From contig JAKCPI010000473.1 in assembly GCA_023213315.1 (NCBI GenBank), positions 27,745-91,744 on the forward strand: DNA of 64,000 nucleotides, written 5' to 3'. The position numbers were made by a program, and so were the translations under genes. This document shows positions 10,501 to 20,405 of this stretch, piece by piece. The notes under the pieces were generated by a model. The model did no database searches, had not been told where the DNA came from, and saw only the letters and a program-made list of their open reading frames with translations. Position 1 is the first letter of the stretch, and every line of letters begins with the position of its first letter. This DNA is from Euborellia annulipes. Its lineage: Eukaryota; Arthropoda; Insecta; Dermaptera; Anisolabididae.

Positions 10501-13436
10501 AAATTAGAGCAGTGGTTCCCAACCTTTTTTGATGTGCGGCCCACTTTTTCCGTAAAAAAAAAACGCCGAGGCCCAGTGTATATATATAATTTTATATAAA
10601 TATATATAATTTTTATCTTTTCTTAGACGTCCGCGGCCCACAACTGGGCAGCGGCCCACGGGTTGGGAACCGCTGAATTAGAGTATCATAAAGATAGATT
10701 AGTTAGGAAGAAATTGTTTCGTTTTATTTGAAGCGTTAATATTAAAAAGCTGTAAATGGTTTTAGTGGAAAAATTATCGTCTCTAGTCATTCATTCAAGA
10801 GTATTAGATAATAACATGATATTGGATAGCACAACATATTATTTCCTTTCAAAACACGTAGATCCATCGTTTCTTATAAAAAAATCCATTATACAGTGTA
10901 TTATAAAATATATTTCACTCTAAATGCTCAAAAGATAGACCTATAAAAGACATGATTGGGAAAATTATTATTAAATAATAAAATAAAATCCCGATGCGAT
11001 TTGGAGCGTGTTAAATTAAGGATCTGGGAGTTATTTATGACACAAAAATTCAACAAACATATAGATTACAGTGGCGTAACGTAAGCCCCCGCAGACTCCG
11101 AAATGCGAGGGGTCCCCGGACCTTGGGGGGCCCACGGGCCGGGCCGGGCTAAAAAACTGTATCTCCTCAGGGCTCCGGTAAAAACGGAAAAATTTAGATT
11201 AAAAAAAAAAAATTAATGAAAATGAAAATTTGTCTTTGAGAAGGCCCGGGTCTTCAGGGTCCAGGGACTGTATTTTAAAAATATTTTTTGTAAGGTCTAA
11301 AAATGGGGTCCGAAATAAAGGTTTGCGGGGGGGCCCAGCTAAAAAACGTTACGCTACTGATAGATTATATTGTAAATAAAAGTTTGCTAAAGTTTGGCTT
11401 CTTGATAAAAAATACTAAAGAGTTTAAGAATCTTCATTGATACTCTACAATGCTTTAATCAAACCCATTCTAATGTACAGTGAGCGCCACAATAAAGTCC
11501 CATCCATGCGTTTTCTTCTTGTGATTATTTCATTGTTTTTATAAAAGAAAATGAAAATCTTTATTGGAAATTTTCTAGGTTTGAACCATGAAAGTTTCCA
11601 TTAAAGAATATATAATATTTTTTTAAAAACAATGAAATAATCACAAGTAGAAAACGCATGGGTGGGACTTAATATTGTCCCTCACTGTACTCGTCCACTG
11701 TTTGGTCCCCTTATTATGAAAAACCTAATGAAATGAAGATGATGTGATGATATGAAATGAAAATGATATTATTATGAAAAACATAAGAAAAAAAAAGAAT
11801 TGAACGAGTTCAACATAAATTTTATTATATGCAGCATTCAAGTTTAAATTGCCAAACCAGTCAGTGACGTATAATTATGAAATTCAAAATTTAATAAATT
11901 TGAGCACATGGAAATCGAGCAGAGATTATATTGTGTACTATACAATATCTACAATGATAATTTTTCATCTTGAGATCGAACACACCACAGATCGACGTCG
12001 TATGGTCTCTGCTCACCAATAAATAGATTGCAAAGATTGGGCAATTATAGTGATTGCCAACAATAAATCAATTTTTTTTTTTTTAAACATTCACACTTTT
12101 TTCTCATTCCACTCACACTCCACACACATTCCACTGTCTTTTCGGCAGCTCAGGCCATATAAGACATTTACGTGTCTTTTACATGTCTTTTACGATAACC
12201 GTTATGAATATATATTATTTGGGGTCCAGGCCTTCTTATTTAAGCCATTTGGTATGCAATTGGCTTAAATAAAATCATCAGACTGCCTGGGGTCCGAACC
12301 CGCGACGTTTGGTATACGAGGTTAGCACGCTAACCTCTACACCAAGCCCCGAGGGCAATAAATCAATTTAAAAAAAAAAATAAGATTGTTAAAAAAATAA
12401 CTCCAAGTAAATATTATTGTGGTAATCTACTATAGGACTCAAGCACCAGGGGGCGCTGGGTGGTCGAGGAGGTTAAGGAATAATCTTTTTTTTTAAACAA
12501 CTTGAGGGTTCCCGACCTAATTGTTTCGGTCTTCGGTCGAGTTCGGTTTCTTGAAAAAAAATATAAAAAACTAGGGAATTTCGGTAATGTCAAAAGAGTG
12601 AACTAGTGAAGTGTAAGACCTGGGTGGGTTATAGAGATAACCTTAATTGTTAATAGATAATCACTGCCAAACAATAATATCCTTTCTCATCAGGCCCAGA
12701 ACATCTTGGATAGCAAACTAGTCAGATTCCAGATGTGAGTCAGAGTATGAGGAGTAATAATCTATTTTTTATTTGTTTTAAGGTCTTTTTCGGCATCCAA
12801 GGCCATTTAGACTCATCCCAATTTATTTCAACTGATTGGTGGCGTTTTCTGCTCTGGGGAAATACTAGTCTATTTTAAATATAATCACTAATCCGCTGTT
12901 TATATACTTTCCCTTGTTTGTAAACAAAATGATTATTTCAAAGTAATCTTTAATAGAGATTGGCTTGTCAAGTCTTATGCTATATGACAAGACTTAAATA
13001 GATAATAAAAATAATTTAAATGTTTAATCTCTATTTGCCAAAGAATTCGTCCACTCAATTTTTACTATGTTGATAATCGAATGGAAGATAATTTACAAAA
13101 ATAAATTGCCGAGATTATTTATAGCATATTTTTATGATTGAAAATTATATATAATTTTATGATTGGAAATTCAATTTTATAAAATAGGGATCTAATTACC
13201 TTTTGCTGCTGCTACTTCCTGATGAAGTTGAAGCACTCCTTTTCTTTTTGTCTCTTCCTCTCTCTTTTTTATTTTCTTTATCCGATGCTTCTGAATCCGA
13301 ATCACTTTTTGCATTACCTTCACGACGATTTTTCGCCCTGAAATAAATAAAATAAATAAAATTAATTAAATATAATAAAAAATAAATATAAATATTATAC
13401 AAACATTTTATCCTTTGGTTCTTTTTCGACCGGCAT
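4550..13436 (-). CDS. RNPS1: RNPS1, SR-related splicing and exon-junction protein (7 exons)
   Basis: Exons on the minus strand: 13436-13405, 13337-13200, 8056-7910, 6279-6163, 6087-5837, 4907-4766, 4682-4550. They total 960 nt (319 residues), and every phase agrees. The order is that of RNPS1: a charged N-terminus (GNAKSDSDSEASDKENKKER), a long serine tract, a Lys/Glu-rich linker, then one RRM across exons 5-6. RNP2 reads KIHVGRLTRNV and RNP1 reads GRGFAYIEFEN, ending HMDGGQIDGQEIT. A Pro/Arg region and an RS C-terminus ending SRSSSSSSR follow. RNPS1 is a nuclear RNA-binding component of ASAP/PSAP complexes acting in splicing and NMD. The ATG at 13436 has an in-frame TGA 27 nt upstream. Introns 1 and 4 are 67 and 75 nt; intron 2 is 5.1 kb of repeats. 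The exon 1 and exon 6 donors (AT/GTTTGT, AT/GTTAAT) are weak. Confidence 0.96.
5403..5455 (+). mobile_element. SINE-B tail fragment
   Basis: The sequence taaatggcctctgtagccga, then aaaagggtt and an A-run, matches the 3' end of the SINE at 59262-59400 (taaatggcctccgatgccga). Only the tail is present, in an RNPS1 intron. Confidence 0.6.
5706..5754 (-). ncRNA. Intronic hammerhead ribozyme in RNPS1 pre-mRNA
   Basis: Minus-strand reading: stem I TTATCGTC, core CTGAAGA (CUGANGA), stem II GGGATC...GATTCC (six pairs, one G-U), GAAA, ACGTC, then stem I GACGATAA. Stem I is 8 perfect base pairs. Predicted cleavage is between 5714 and 5713. It is transcribed in the sense direction in RNPS1 intron 5, about 80 nt downstream of the donor at 5836. 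Unlike most copies here, no mirror-image partner is present nearby. Confidence 0.75.
6441..7795. mobile_element. Long foldback element with arms of about 600 bp
   Basis: The left arm (about 6441-7010) and right arm (about 7140-7795) are inverted copies. Shared blocks in order are a GTCTGTG region, CCCATGGGACGTGACACGAAG, AGAGTACTAGTACTTTACTG, GGTTGCCATGGTAACAAAAT, and GTGTGCTGTGCG. The right end reads ACATATATATAGAGGTAAG, AGAAAGT. Single left arms occur at 54596-55282 and 55588-56250, and a right-end scrap at 8455-8560. No transposase ORF is visible, so the class is unknown. It lies in RNPS1 intron 3. Confidence 0.75.
8127..8343. repeat. Palindrome made of two head-to-head tRNA-like sequences
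   Basis: The plus-strand arm (about 8233-8304) reads like a tRNA. Acceptor TGTGCTG pairs with CGGCACA, a D arm has GTCC/GGGC with a GG-containing loop, and the anticodon stem TCTGA/TCGGA closes loop GTACAAA. A T loop TTCGACT also matches the Pol III B-box. The T stem (CGTGG/CCCGG) has two mismatches, and the implied anticodon ACA is abnormal, so this is a pseudo-tRNA or SINE head, not a working gene. The mirror copy is 8163-8230. Flanks (ATTCATACACCCGAAAAA) are inverted as well. It lies in RNPS1 intron 2. Confidence 0.75.
8455..8560. repeat. Right-end fragment of the 6441 foldback element
   Basis: The text matches 7690-7795 almost exactly (ATCCATCAAAATCTCGACAT, then CAATACTTTCTCTCTCTATA and AGGTAAGAGAAAGT). 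Confidence 0.8.
8694..9856. mobile_element. ACAGGGT-ended element interrupted by a palindrome
   Basis: The left end ACAGGGTGTTTTAGGAGG, AATAGTAAAT and the right end ATTTACTATTCTGAAATACC, CTGT are inverted. After the palindrome insertion (8720-9240) the left-end word ggaatagtaaata recurs at 9271, so the insertion probably duplicated or replaced that stretch. A short frame (9568-9753, SEQTVDEVEYITQSVEQSPS) resembles the N-terminal helix-turn-helix region of IS630/Tc1-like transposases that insects often carry. It is not an intact gene. Confidence 0.55.
8720..9240. repeat. About 520-bp near-perfect palindrome with hammerhead variants
   Basis: The left arm starts AGACCGAAAACTCC and the right arm ends GGAGTTTTCGGTCT; the turn is around 8975 (TAATAAAATTATC). 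Hammerhead-like motifs lie at 8821-8863 (minus) and 9097-9139 (plus). They have CTGAAGA, a long imperfect stem II, GAAA (left arm) or GGAAA (right arm), then ATATC, with a 4-bp stem I (TCCT/AGGA). It is inserted in the ACAGGGT element. Confidence 0.8.
10017..10251 (-). mobile_element. SINE-A, near full length, tRNA-headed
   Basis: Read on the minus strand. The head has a Pol III A-box (TTGGTATAGGGGTTAGCGTG) and B-box (GGGTTCGGACCCC). The body follows (AATAGAAATGCCTGGACCCC, then CTTATATGGCCCGAGTTGCC), with the tail AGTGTGAGTG plus poly-A. The direction shows the RNA was copied from the minus strand. SINEs are non-coding and depend on LINE machinery. Confidence 0.85.
10510..10675. mobile_element. 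hAT-type MITE with exact 8-bp duplication
   Basis: Ends CAGTGGTTCCCAACCT and GGTTGGGAACCGCTG form a terminal inverted repeat. Direct repeats AATTAGAG flank it exactly (10502-10509 and 10676-10683). At 166 bp it has no coding capacity. Eight-base duplication and CAGNG ends are diagnostic of hAT transposition. Confidence 0.93.
11069..11359. mobile_element. hAT-type MITE with exact 8-bp duplication (GC-rich)
   Basis: Ends CAGTGGCGTAACGTAAGC and AACGTTACGCTACTG, flanked by ATAGATTA on both sides (11061-11068 and 11360-11367). The 291-bp interior has GGGCCCACGGGCCGGGCC, then a poly-A stretch. It lies in RNPS1 intron 2. Confidence 0.92.
11478..11687. mobile_element. ACAGTGAGG MITE, intact palindromic copy
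   Basis: This 210-bp palindrome between TA dinucleotides reads CAGTGAGCGCCACAATAAAG in and CTTAATATTGTCCCTCACTG out, with mirrored GATTATTTCATTGTTTTTA in each arm. TA duplications suggest the Tc1/mariner superfamily. Related pieces lie at 2081-2769, 3101-3283, and 26911-27455 (interrupted). Confidence 0.85.
12074..12355 (-). mobile_element. SINE-A with 14-bp target duplication
   Basis: A full copy on the minus strand. The head has GGTGTAGAGGTTAGCGTGC and B-box GGGTTCGGACCCC; the tail ends in poly-A. The direct repeat CAATAAATCAATTT is found on both sides (about 12060-12073 and 12357-12370), the mark of LINE-mediated insertion. It is the best copy for defining the family, and lies in RNPS1 intron 2. 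Confidence 0.88.
12444..12458 (+). promoter_or_regulatory. CTCF-like binding motif
   Basis: The sequence CACCAGGGGGCGCTG matches the core of the CTCF consensus, whose AGGKGGCGC part is shared by vertebrates and Drosophila. It stands out in AT-rich DNA in RNPS1 intron 2. A motif match alone does not prove binding. Confidence 0.4.
12773..12850 (-). mobile_element. SINE-B tail fragment
   Basis: Minus-strand copy of the SINE-B 3' half: aaggtctttttcggcatcca, aggccatttagactc, then an A/T stretch ending in cagaaaacgc-like sequence. Compare 43166-43275 and 59350-59400. Confidence 0.6.
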
Positions 13437-14643
13437 CAAGTTAATGTCTGTGTGAATACTTCAATCGTTTAATTACAAAAAAATATATTCACATTTACTA
13501 ATATTTCTATTAGTTTAATTATAATAAAAAATTAAATGAAATTAATAATTTCAAATGTTGAAAATAATAAATTTACAATACTAAACATAGAATTTTTCTA
13601 TAAATGCAATCACAAGGCATGAAAGCTTGGCATAGGGCACAGATACACTAACAAGATGAGAAACTTTCATGCTAAATATTGCTTTTGAATATCAACGCTC
13701 TCATGTGATAATATTACAAACTAACTAGGCGCGCGAAAAATGTGCTAATTCAAATAATATAAACAATGCCAGAAAAAATAACAGCTAGAAATATTTAAAC
13801 TAACGTCTTTCATTATATAGAAACCAACTCAGCTACCGTGTTTTGATTTTTTTAAAGTCGTTTTTTACGATCTTAGAAATGTCACTTTTTTATTTCAACA
13901 CCCTTTATTCGGTCTTATCCCCAATATTATTATTGTTGTAAGGGATGAAAGAAAGAGCAGTTGTAGGCTAGTTTTATTTGGCGCTTCAATCCGACGTTTC
14001 GGTCAGATATACGACCATCCTCAGGGCTAAAGTATGCCAGCTCCTGAGGATGGTCGTATATCTGACCGAAACGTCGGCTTGAAGTGCCTAATAAAACGAA
14101 ATAAAACTAGCTGCAACTGCTCTATCTTTCATCCCTTATTACAAGATCTATTCATCTAACCACCTCACCCTCTTGCTCACATTAATAATATTATTTTAGT
14201 AATAAAATTAATTTTCTTAATAAAAAAATATAACTAAATTAAAGAAAGTTTAATTAAATGTATTTATTTTTAGTACCTGATCGGTTAATTTCTAAATTAT
14301 AACATTAAAATAAAAATGTAATTAATTTAAATTAAATAAAACAAACAAAAAAAAAAATGTGCCATCTTTTTTAATACACTTCTCTGTACATTTTCGGCAT
14401 TTGCAGGGTATGTGATTGACGCCATTTCCGTGTTGTTTATATTCTCTATTCTTGACATTTAGATTATTTTGGCGCCAATAATCATAGTAAATTTTAATAT
14501 TAATAATCTTATTTTTTATATTTTAAATTTATCTTCATTATTAGTTATATCTTTGCCATAGGTTGGGATTACATTCATTTATTTGTATTACAATAATATA
14601 TAAACAAGAAGCAAGAAAGGCCAAATTTTACTAAATTTTAAGG
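13437..14643. promoter_or_regulatory. Divergent intergenic region between RNPS1 and the THAP gene
   Basis: The two genes are transcribed away from each other from this 1.2-kb stretch, so both promoters should lie here. I see no clear TATA box or initiator that I can separate from the AT background. The middle is occupied by the palindrome 13936-14146. The 14340-14560 part next to the THAP start is the least repetitive. Confidence 0.5.
13936..14146. repeat. About 210-bp palindrome with two hammerhead-like motifs
   Basis: The left arm (AAGGGATGAAAGAAAGAGCA) mirrors the right arm (TGCTCTATCTTTCATCCCTT). Each arm has CTGAGGA, stem II GGTC...GACC, GAAA and ACGTC, in minus (13988-14028) and plus (14038-14080) orientation. 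Stem I pairing is poor (2 bp or fewer), so these are weaker than 2232-2518 and 5706. Confidence 0.75.
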
Positions 14644-15202
14644 ATGGTTGGCCACCACGGCTGTGTTATAACTGGCTGTGGGTCGACCCGAGTTAAAAAT
14701 CCTAATCTTTCATTTTTTCGCTTTCCTGTGAGACATCCTGAAAGGTAATTTCTACTTTTAGTCATTCCATTTTCATTTAATGAATTATTAACATTTAATA
14801 ATTTCCTTTTAAAGACTTTGAAATTAAATTTGATAGAATATTTTACGCTTAATTTTAGATAGATACAACCCCTATTTTAAAAATTGTTATCTATTATTAT
14901 TAAAAAGCTGAGACCGGCTTGGACTTTGTAAAAACTCTTATGTTTAAGAAGCATAAAATATTTGCCCAAAAATCATCTGACAGTCTTTGAAGTTTTTTCT
15001 TAACTTAATTAAATACTATTAAACATTTTTTTTTTCCGCAGACTTAAACAATGGCTAGAAAATGTTGGAAGAGAAGATCTTAACTCGATGCCATTAAGAC
15101 AATTAACATCACGACGGATTTGTTCATTGCATTTTACCGCAGATCAATTTGCAAATTCTAGCAATAATAGATTAACTAAATATGCGGTACCAACAATATT
15201 TG
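14644..15202 (+). CDS. THAP zinc-finger domain protein, first two coding exons
   Basis: Exon 1 is 14644-14744 (donor GTAATT) and exon 2 is 15042-15202 (acceptor ttccgcag, donor GTTAGT); phases agree. Together they encode a complete THAP DNA-binding domain. It has C-x4-C (CVITGC), the FFRFP segment, a tryptophan in LKQWLENVG, C-x2-H in RICSLHF, and the closing AVPTIF motif. This C2CH finger binds specific DNA and is found in cell-cycle and chromatin regulators, and at the N-terminus of P-element transposases. Downstream exons are not certain. A possible terminal exon at 16580 onward (after ttatttcag) joins in phase and gives GTSPGGDATLEHIKCPPGEN, then stop, but it could be chance. Host gene versus domesticated transposase cannot be decided here. 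Confidence 0.88.
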
Positions 15203-15770
15203 GTTAGTAACAACAATTATCACAATGTATTCCAAAAAATATATTTGTATAAGAAACAAGAAATGAAAATCAGGGCTCCCAAATTTTTTTATTTTTCAAA
15301 AAACTTATGAATTTAAATAGACTGATATTTAATTATCTCAGCTTTAAATCAAATATATTATATATTAATAATTTTATATATTATTATAAAATACTTGTAT
15401 TTTTTGTCATATGATCCTCCGAGGGTTGAATTTAGGATCATGCTATCACTTTGCACAAGACACATACCAAATAGTTCAAGTGAATATTTTGCTAGGAGAT
15501 TCAACGCCAAACACAGAGGCCATATCTTGGATCCGATTCCAAAAATAAAATACAATTATTTCCATCAATTTGATTAACTCTCACTAATTAGAGACGACTT
15601 TAATGAGATATCATCACCATCCGAGAGTTGGTTTTATATGTATCGAGTTTTTATGAATCGTGTTCATATTTTCTGCATGTTCGTGTTTTTAAACCCTTCG
15701 TATTACTAACCTAATTTGTTATTTTCAATCTAGAATAGTAGGCCTATCTGATACCCTGCGTTAAAAAATA
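15203..15770. other. Intron or intergenic sequence after the THAP exons
   Basis: AT-rich, apart from a 150-bp stretch (15410-15560) with overlapping open frames on both strands (minus: GIGSKIWPLCLALNLLAKYS). I do not recognise it; it may be a decayed coding or retroposed fragment. Confidence 0.35.
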
Positions 15771-16270
15771 CTATTCTCTAAACAAAGTTTTAATATGTTA
15801 CTTTTATCTCAAAGCTGTCAAAATCATAACCTTACTTTTTAGGTTAGAGACGCCATTAATTTTTAACACTATTGACTAAATGTTAACGCTTTAGCGTTAA
15901 AGTTTTTGCTTACAGAATAACAATTTGAGTCAAGGCAGGTTTATTCTCGTTAACTTTTAACATCTGTAAACAGATGTTAATTCATTTTAACACTACTTGC
16001 TTCAAATTGCTATTCTGTAAGCAAAAACTTTAAAGCGTCAATAGTGTTAAAAATTAATGTCATGTCTAGGGGGTACCTTTAATATTTTAACGTCGTCTTT
16101 GATTCATCTAAAAAGTAAGGTTATGATTTTAACAGTTTTGAGATAAAAGCAACATGTTAACGTCGCTGTTAAAACTTGGTTTAGAAAATAACGCTGATGT
16201 TATTACTTTACTTTTTAACACCTAATTAATTTATAATGTTAAATTTTAACGTCTGTTTTTAGAGAATAGA
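15771..16270. mobile_element. Foldback element packed with TTAACG/CGTTAA words
   Basis: Ends CTATTCTCTAAACA and TTTTTAGAGAATAG are inverted, and the arms mirror each other (AGTCAATAGTGTTAAAAAT type blocks, AACATCTGTAAACAGATGTT at the turn). Words TTAACG, GTTAAC and TTTTAAC recur many times. A related copy is at 41029-41440. No ORF. Confidence 0.75.
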
Positions 16271-17597
16271 GTTGAGGAGGTGTTAAAATGACTTAACGCT
16301 GATTTCAGATGCTAAAAGTTGATGTTTTTGCTTAGAGGATAGCTACAAGTAGTATAATTGTTATATGCCCTCTGATGGAGATATTTCATTAAAGCTGAAA
16401 CTTTAGAGTTTTATTAATTAAACAGCCACATTTATCATTTATTATAAAATCAATTTAGATTACTTTTTATTTTAAGGATGATATGATATTATAAAATTCA
16501 TTTATCAATGTGAGTTTGTCTTATTTATTTATAATTGTTCATTTAATTGCTCTTTATATACAATCAGTGTTTATTTCAGGCACCTCTCCGGGGGGCGATG
16601 CCACCTTGGAGCACATCAAATGCCCTCCTGGAGAAAACTGAATCATCGTCTAAGATTATTATCAAATTTCGGGATAGTCCCCCTTCTGTGGAAATCCATC
16701 TCCTGAGAACCTAAGGAACGCCCCTCCGGAGAAAATTGTCTGAAAGTATACACTTTTTCTTTAAATTTTATTATCATTTAACTCAAGATCTCACCTCTTG
16801 GTTGATCTAACCACTTCAATTTATACGAGATCCTGGTCAACTCAATCCCATTATTTATTAAGTTCCAAAAATTATATTTATTAAATTATTTAGACCTTAA
16901 TAGAGGCCTAAACCTTTATGTATATATTAATGTACTATTCTGCTCTTTCAAATGAAAAGATTCGGACATTTAGATTCTAAAAAAAATAATAATATAATAA
17001 GTATTTTCAAATTATTCATTTTTTAACTTTCTCATATACGAAGTATATATATATAGAGAAAGTATTGCAATCGTCAACTGAGATTCTGACATATTAGTAG
17101 AGCTCTGAATAGATAGGTATTCTCAGCCGCCATTTTGAGTCCAAATGACACCAGGAACAGTGTCAGAATCGCTGACTTATATTCTGTTTCTCTCAATTAT
17201 TAAAAAAAAAAAAAATCATTTTGTGGCGTTTTAAAAAATATTTTAAAGTTGCCAGATTATACTCTTTCAAGCGAACAAAATCAGACATTATAAATCATAA
17301 GTATGAGGTTAAGTTAATAATATAATTATATATTTTTTACGCTGAAAACATCATAAATGATAATAACCTGCATTATTTTTTTAAAAACCCTTGCGAGTTA
17401 TTTAAAAAATAAAAAATGCCGGGTTGTTCTTGATGTATAAAAATTTTCAAACGCTTGTTGTCATTTTTCTGTCATGTTCATTTGTACGTAAATAAAAAAT
17501 TTAGTGATTTAATGACAATTCCTTGCATATTTGGAAAAAAAATCATATACTTTAATCACAGAGAATATTTATAAAATCAGGATGTGATACTTTTTAA
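16271..17597. other. Mostly unique AT-rich sequence
   Basis: It contains the possible THAP terminal exon (16580-16645) and a short inverted GGAGAAAACTGA / CCGGAGAAAATTG duplication after it. A repeat end at 17026-17215 (TTTCTCATATACGAAG, GAGAAAGTATTGCAATCGTC) belongs to the family of 34847-35745. Otherwise nothing is recognised. Confidence 0.4.
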
Positions 17598-18430
17598 AGG
17601 GCCCTTACACGATCAGTTAGACTGTGAGTATTTGAACGGAATGGCGTTTTGACTGAACGTGTATGGGCAAGACTGAAGGACTGATGGCCATTTTCTTTTT
17701 GTTTTTCATTGTTGTTGGGGTATGCTTTGCCTTCCTGGATGTTGTTTAGAAGACTGTTTCCCCGGAGGATTGTTCTTTGATGATGATTGGGATTGGGACG
17801 ATAAATAAAATAAATCTTTTTATAGATTTATGGATTATGTATATGTATTTATTAAAAGATAAATAAGTAATTATAGTTAGAGGTGACGTCGAAAGTACAA
17901 ATTTTCTTCTTACTACAAATTTGGATTCACAATCTATCAAATTTTGTCCAAGCCAAAAAGTTCCGGAGTCTCAAACGTTCAAATGTTTTTCAAACTCTCT
18001 TCAAAGGTTTTTTCGAGACTTTTCAAATGTTCGTTCACTCGTTCCAAAGGATATTTCAAGACTTTCCAAATATTGGTTCTCACCTTCCAAAAGATCTTTC
18101 GAGACTGCTCAAGACTACCTTTATTTTATAAAAGGATGGGTGAGCTTTCTTGCAAATATTGATGATGTATGAAATTACTCACACGTGGAGTCCAATGTTC
18201 ACACTAACACCCTTACTCCACGTGTACTTTCTAACATTGTTACTTAGTGGCAGGGAACTAAGTTAGTTTAGTTAAAAAGTGGCTTCCCACAGTCGAATGA
18301 GCTAAAAAGAATTTGATTCTGATCGGTAGTCTGCTTGATACGTTTAAAATTAATACTTTAATGAAGAAAATACTGACTGTCGGACTGATTCAGTCAGGCT
18401 GACATTCTGACTGATCGTGTAAGGGTCGCT
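17598..18430. mobile_element. TTAA-type (piggyBac-like) MITE, 833 bp
   Basis: TTAA flanks both ends exactly (17594-17597, 18431-18434). Ends AGGGCCCTTACACGATCAGT and ACTGATCGTGTAAGGGTCGC, T form the inverted repeat. The interior holds degenerate direct repeats of TTTCGAGACTTTTCAAA type around 17985-18110, which create spurious overlapping ORFs. No transposase. Confidence 0.9.
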
Positions 18431-19510
18431 TTAAGCTGCAAACAGGTTGACAGCTCGAAAATTGGACGCAAAATGGCGGCTGCGAATAGTCATCTTTATT
18501 GAGCCTTAATATTAGACCTCTCAGAGTTCAAAAAAAGCTTTTTCTAATTACTAATTTATTTATTATAATTTATCTTATTAATTTCTAATTGTCCCTTATA
18601 TATAATAAATATATATACATAAAAGGGACATTCAAAAAATTTACCCATAATAAAAATAAGATATATATATAGAGAAAATACAACGTCTAATTTATAAAAA
18701 CTCATTGTCTATAAAAGATCATTGAGTATGAATTGATTGAAATACATTTTTTATAAATTATTATAGATAAAAAGATTATCATATTAAAAGGAATATATCT
18801 TAATTTTTATGAAATATACATACAGTAATAATATAATAGAACAAATTGAAAAACGAATTTTTTTCTCTGAAAATATATTTTATAACTAAAATAATTAATT
18901 TAACATTTAATGGAAATTTAGATTTATTCCCATATCATATAGTTGCATGAGTGTGTACATAAAGCTCCCCAAATGTGTTTTCTCATGTGATTATTTCTTT
19001 GTTTTTTTTTTTTTTTTTGCTAACTTTTGTTGTTCAAACATAGAAGAGAATTGCATAAAAGTTCAATTCTCTTTGATAGAGTTTTCATAATTAATTTTAA
19101 ACGTCAAAAAAAGCAAAACACTTTTATTTTTTAGAAAATATTAAATTTTGTCAGTGGACTCCAAACATTTAGACTAAAAAGAATTTAATTAATCTATTTA
19201 ATAAAAACAAAAATATATATAATCACGTATATCTTATTTTAATTTTTTTATTGAAAAATCATGAAAGAAATAAAAAGTAATATTTCTCAAGAACAATTTT
19301 TTTTGGTACTATTTCAATATGTCTTAAATGTAAATTTATTCAAAATTTCGTTCTTTTAAAGATTTACAATAAAATTTTCAAGAAAAACCAAAATGAGAGT
19401 ATGTATTCTTGTATAACGTAGTAGATATGTCTCTGGGAAATAAAGAAATGGCGTAATCCAGGGATCGAAAGTTTTTCGCACGCGGTATTTGTTTTGCCAC
19501 TAGTGTGTCG
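18431..19510. other. AT-rich sequence with degraded repeats
   Basis: Low-complexity DNA. A fragment of the ACAGTGAGG MITE family (TTTCTCATGTGATTATTTC) is at 18975-19000. No gene seen. Confidence 0.4.
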
Positions 19511-19514
19511 GTTT

Positions 19515-19632
19515 GCTTCGGTCAGAAACCATTCAGTTCGATTCGGTAGCTTTAAAAAAAAAAAATTTGCGGGCCCGAAGGGGTGTTAAAAGCTACCAAA
19601 TCGCTTCGAACTGAATGGTTTCTGACCGAAGC
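19515..19632. repeat. Hairpin repeat
   Basis: CTTCGGTCAGAAACCATTCA, GTTCG is mirrored by CGAACTGAATGGTTTCTGAC, CGAAG around an A-run and GGGCCCGAAGGGG. Sequence after it (ACTAGGTCGGAATCC) is inverted relative to 12490-12590, so both belong to one wider family. Confidence 0.7.
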
Positions 19633-20405
19633 CGGGAATGCCCTAGTTTTAATTTTTTTTATCCAAAGGAAAAACGGACCGAAACAACTAGGTCGGAATC
19701 CTTGCAAGTTGTTAAAAAAAAAAAAAATTAATTTTCTTAATCATTATTAATTAATTTCATTAAACTTAAAATAAAATTTTTTTAAAGTATTTTTTAAAAT
19801 ATTTTATTTTGGAAATTTTCGGCGAGTTTTTCCTTTCGCCCCCGAGTTGGTATTAATGCCCAATCGCACCGCACAATTTAAGTATAACTTAAAATAAAGT
19901 ATCAGCAACATGGCAACGTTGTAAATTTTAGCGATATTCTGCTGATTTATTTGTGATTTAATATTATAAGACTTAAACGATACTGTTATTTATTAATAAA
20001 TATATATTGGGGGTCCTGGCATCTTTATTCACGCCATTTGGGTCTTGAAACATGATTTTATTTTCAATCAGAGAACGTGTTATCTTAGCAACGTACGTGG
20101 TTAGCAACGGATGACAATGAAAGTTTGTTAAATTTCATACTTAACCCCCAAATATTTAAGCCCTCGATTTCGGGGGCTTAGCAATGACTTAAGCTAAAAA
20201 ACAATATTGATAATATAATATTAATTAACTAATAATAATACATTTTTTGGATTCGATTTCGATTTTTCTTATAAAAAACATGAACAATATGAGCTATATT
20301 TTCGAGGATGATCTATATTATATTAGAGGAGGGTCTGTCGGTCCATCCGTCTGTCACGCTCTGACCAACTTCCCGTTGGAATTTTGAATTCTTATATTAG
20401 TAGAG

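Noticed and set aside
15358..15577. Opposed 60-65 codon ORFs as a gene
   Set aside because: No splice signals, no recognised protein, both strands open. Left as an unexplained patch.
17883..18172. Three overlapping Phe/Ser-rich ORFs as a coding gene
   Set aside because: They are three frames of the same degenerate tandem repeats inside the TTAA MITE 17598-18430.
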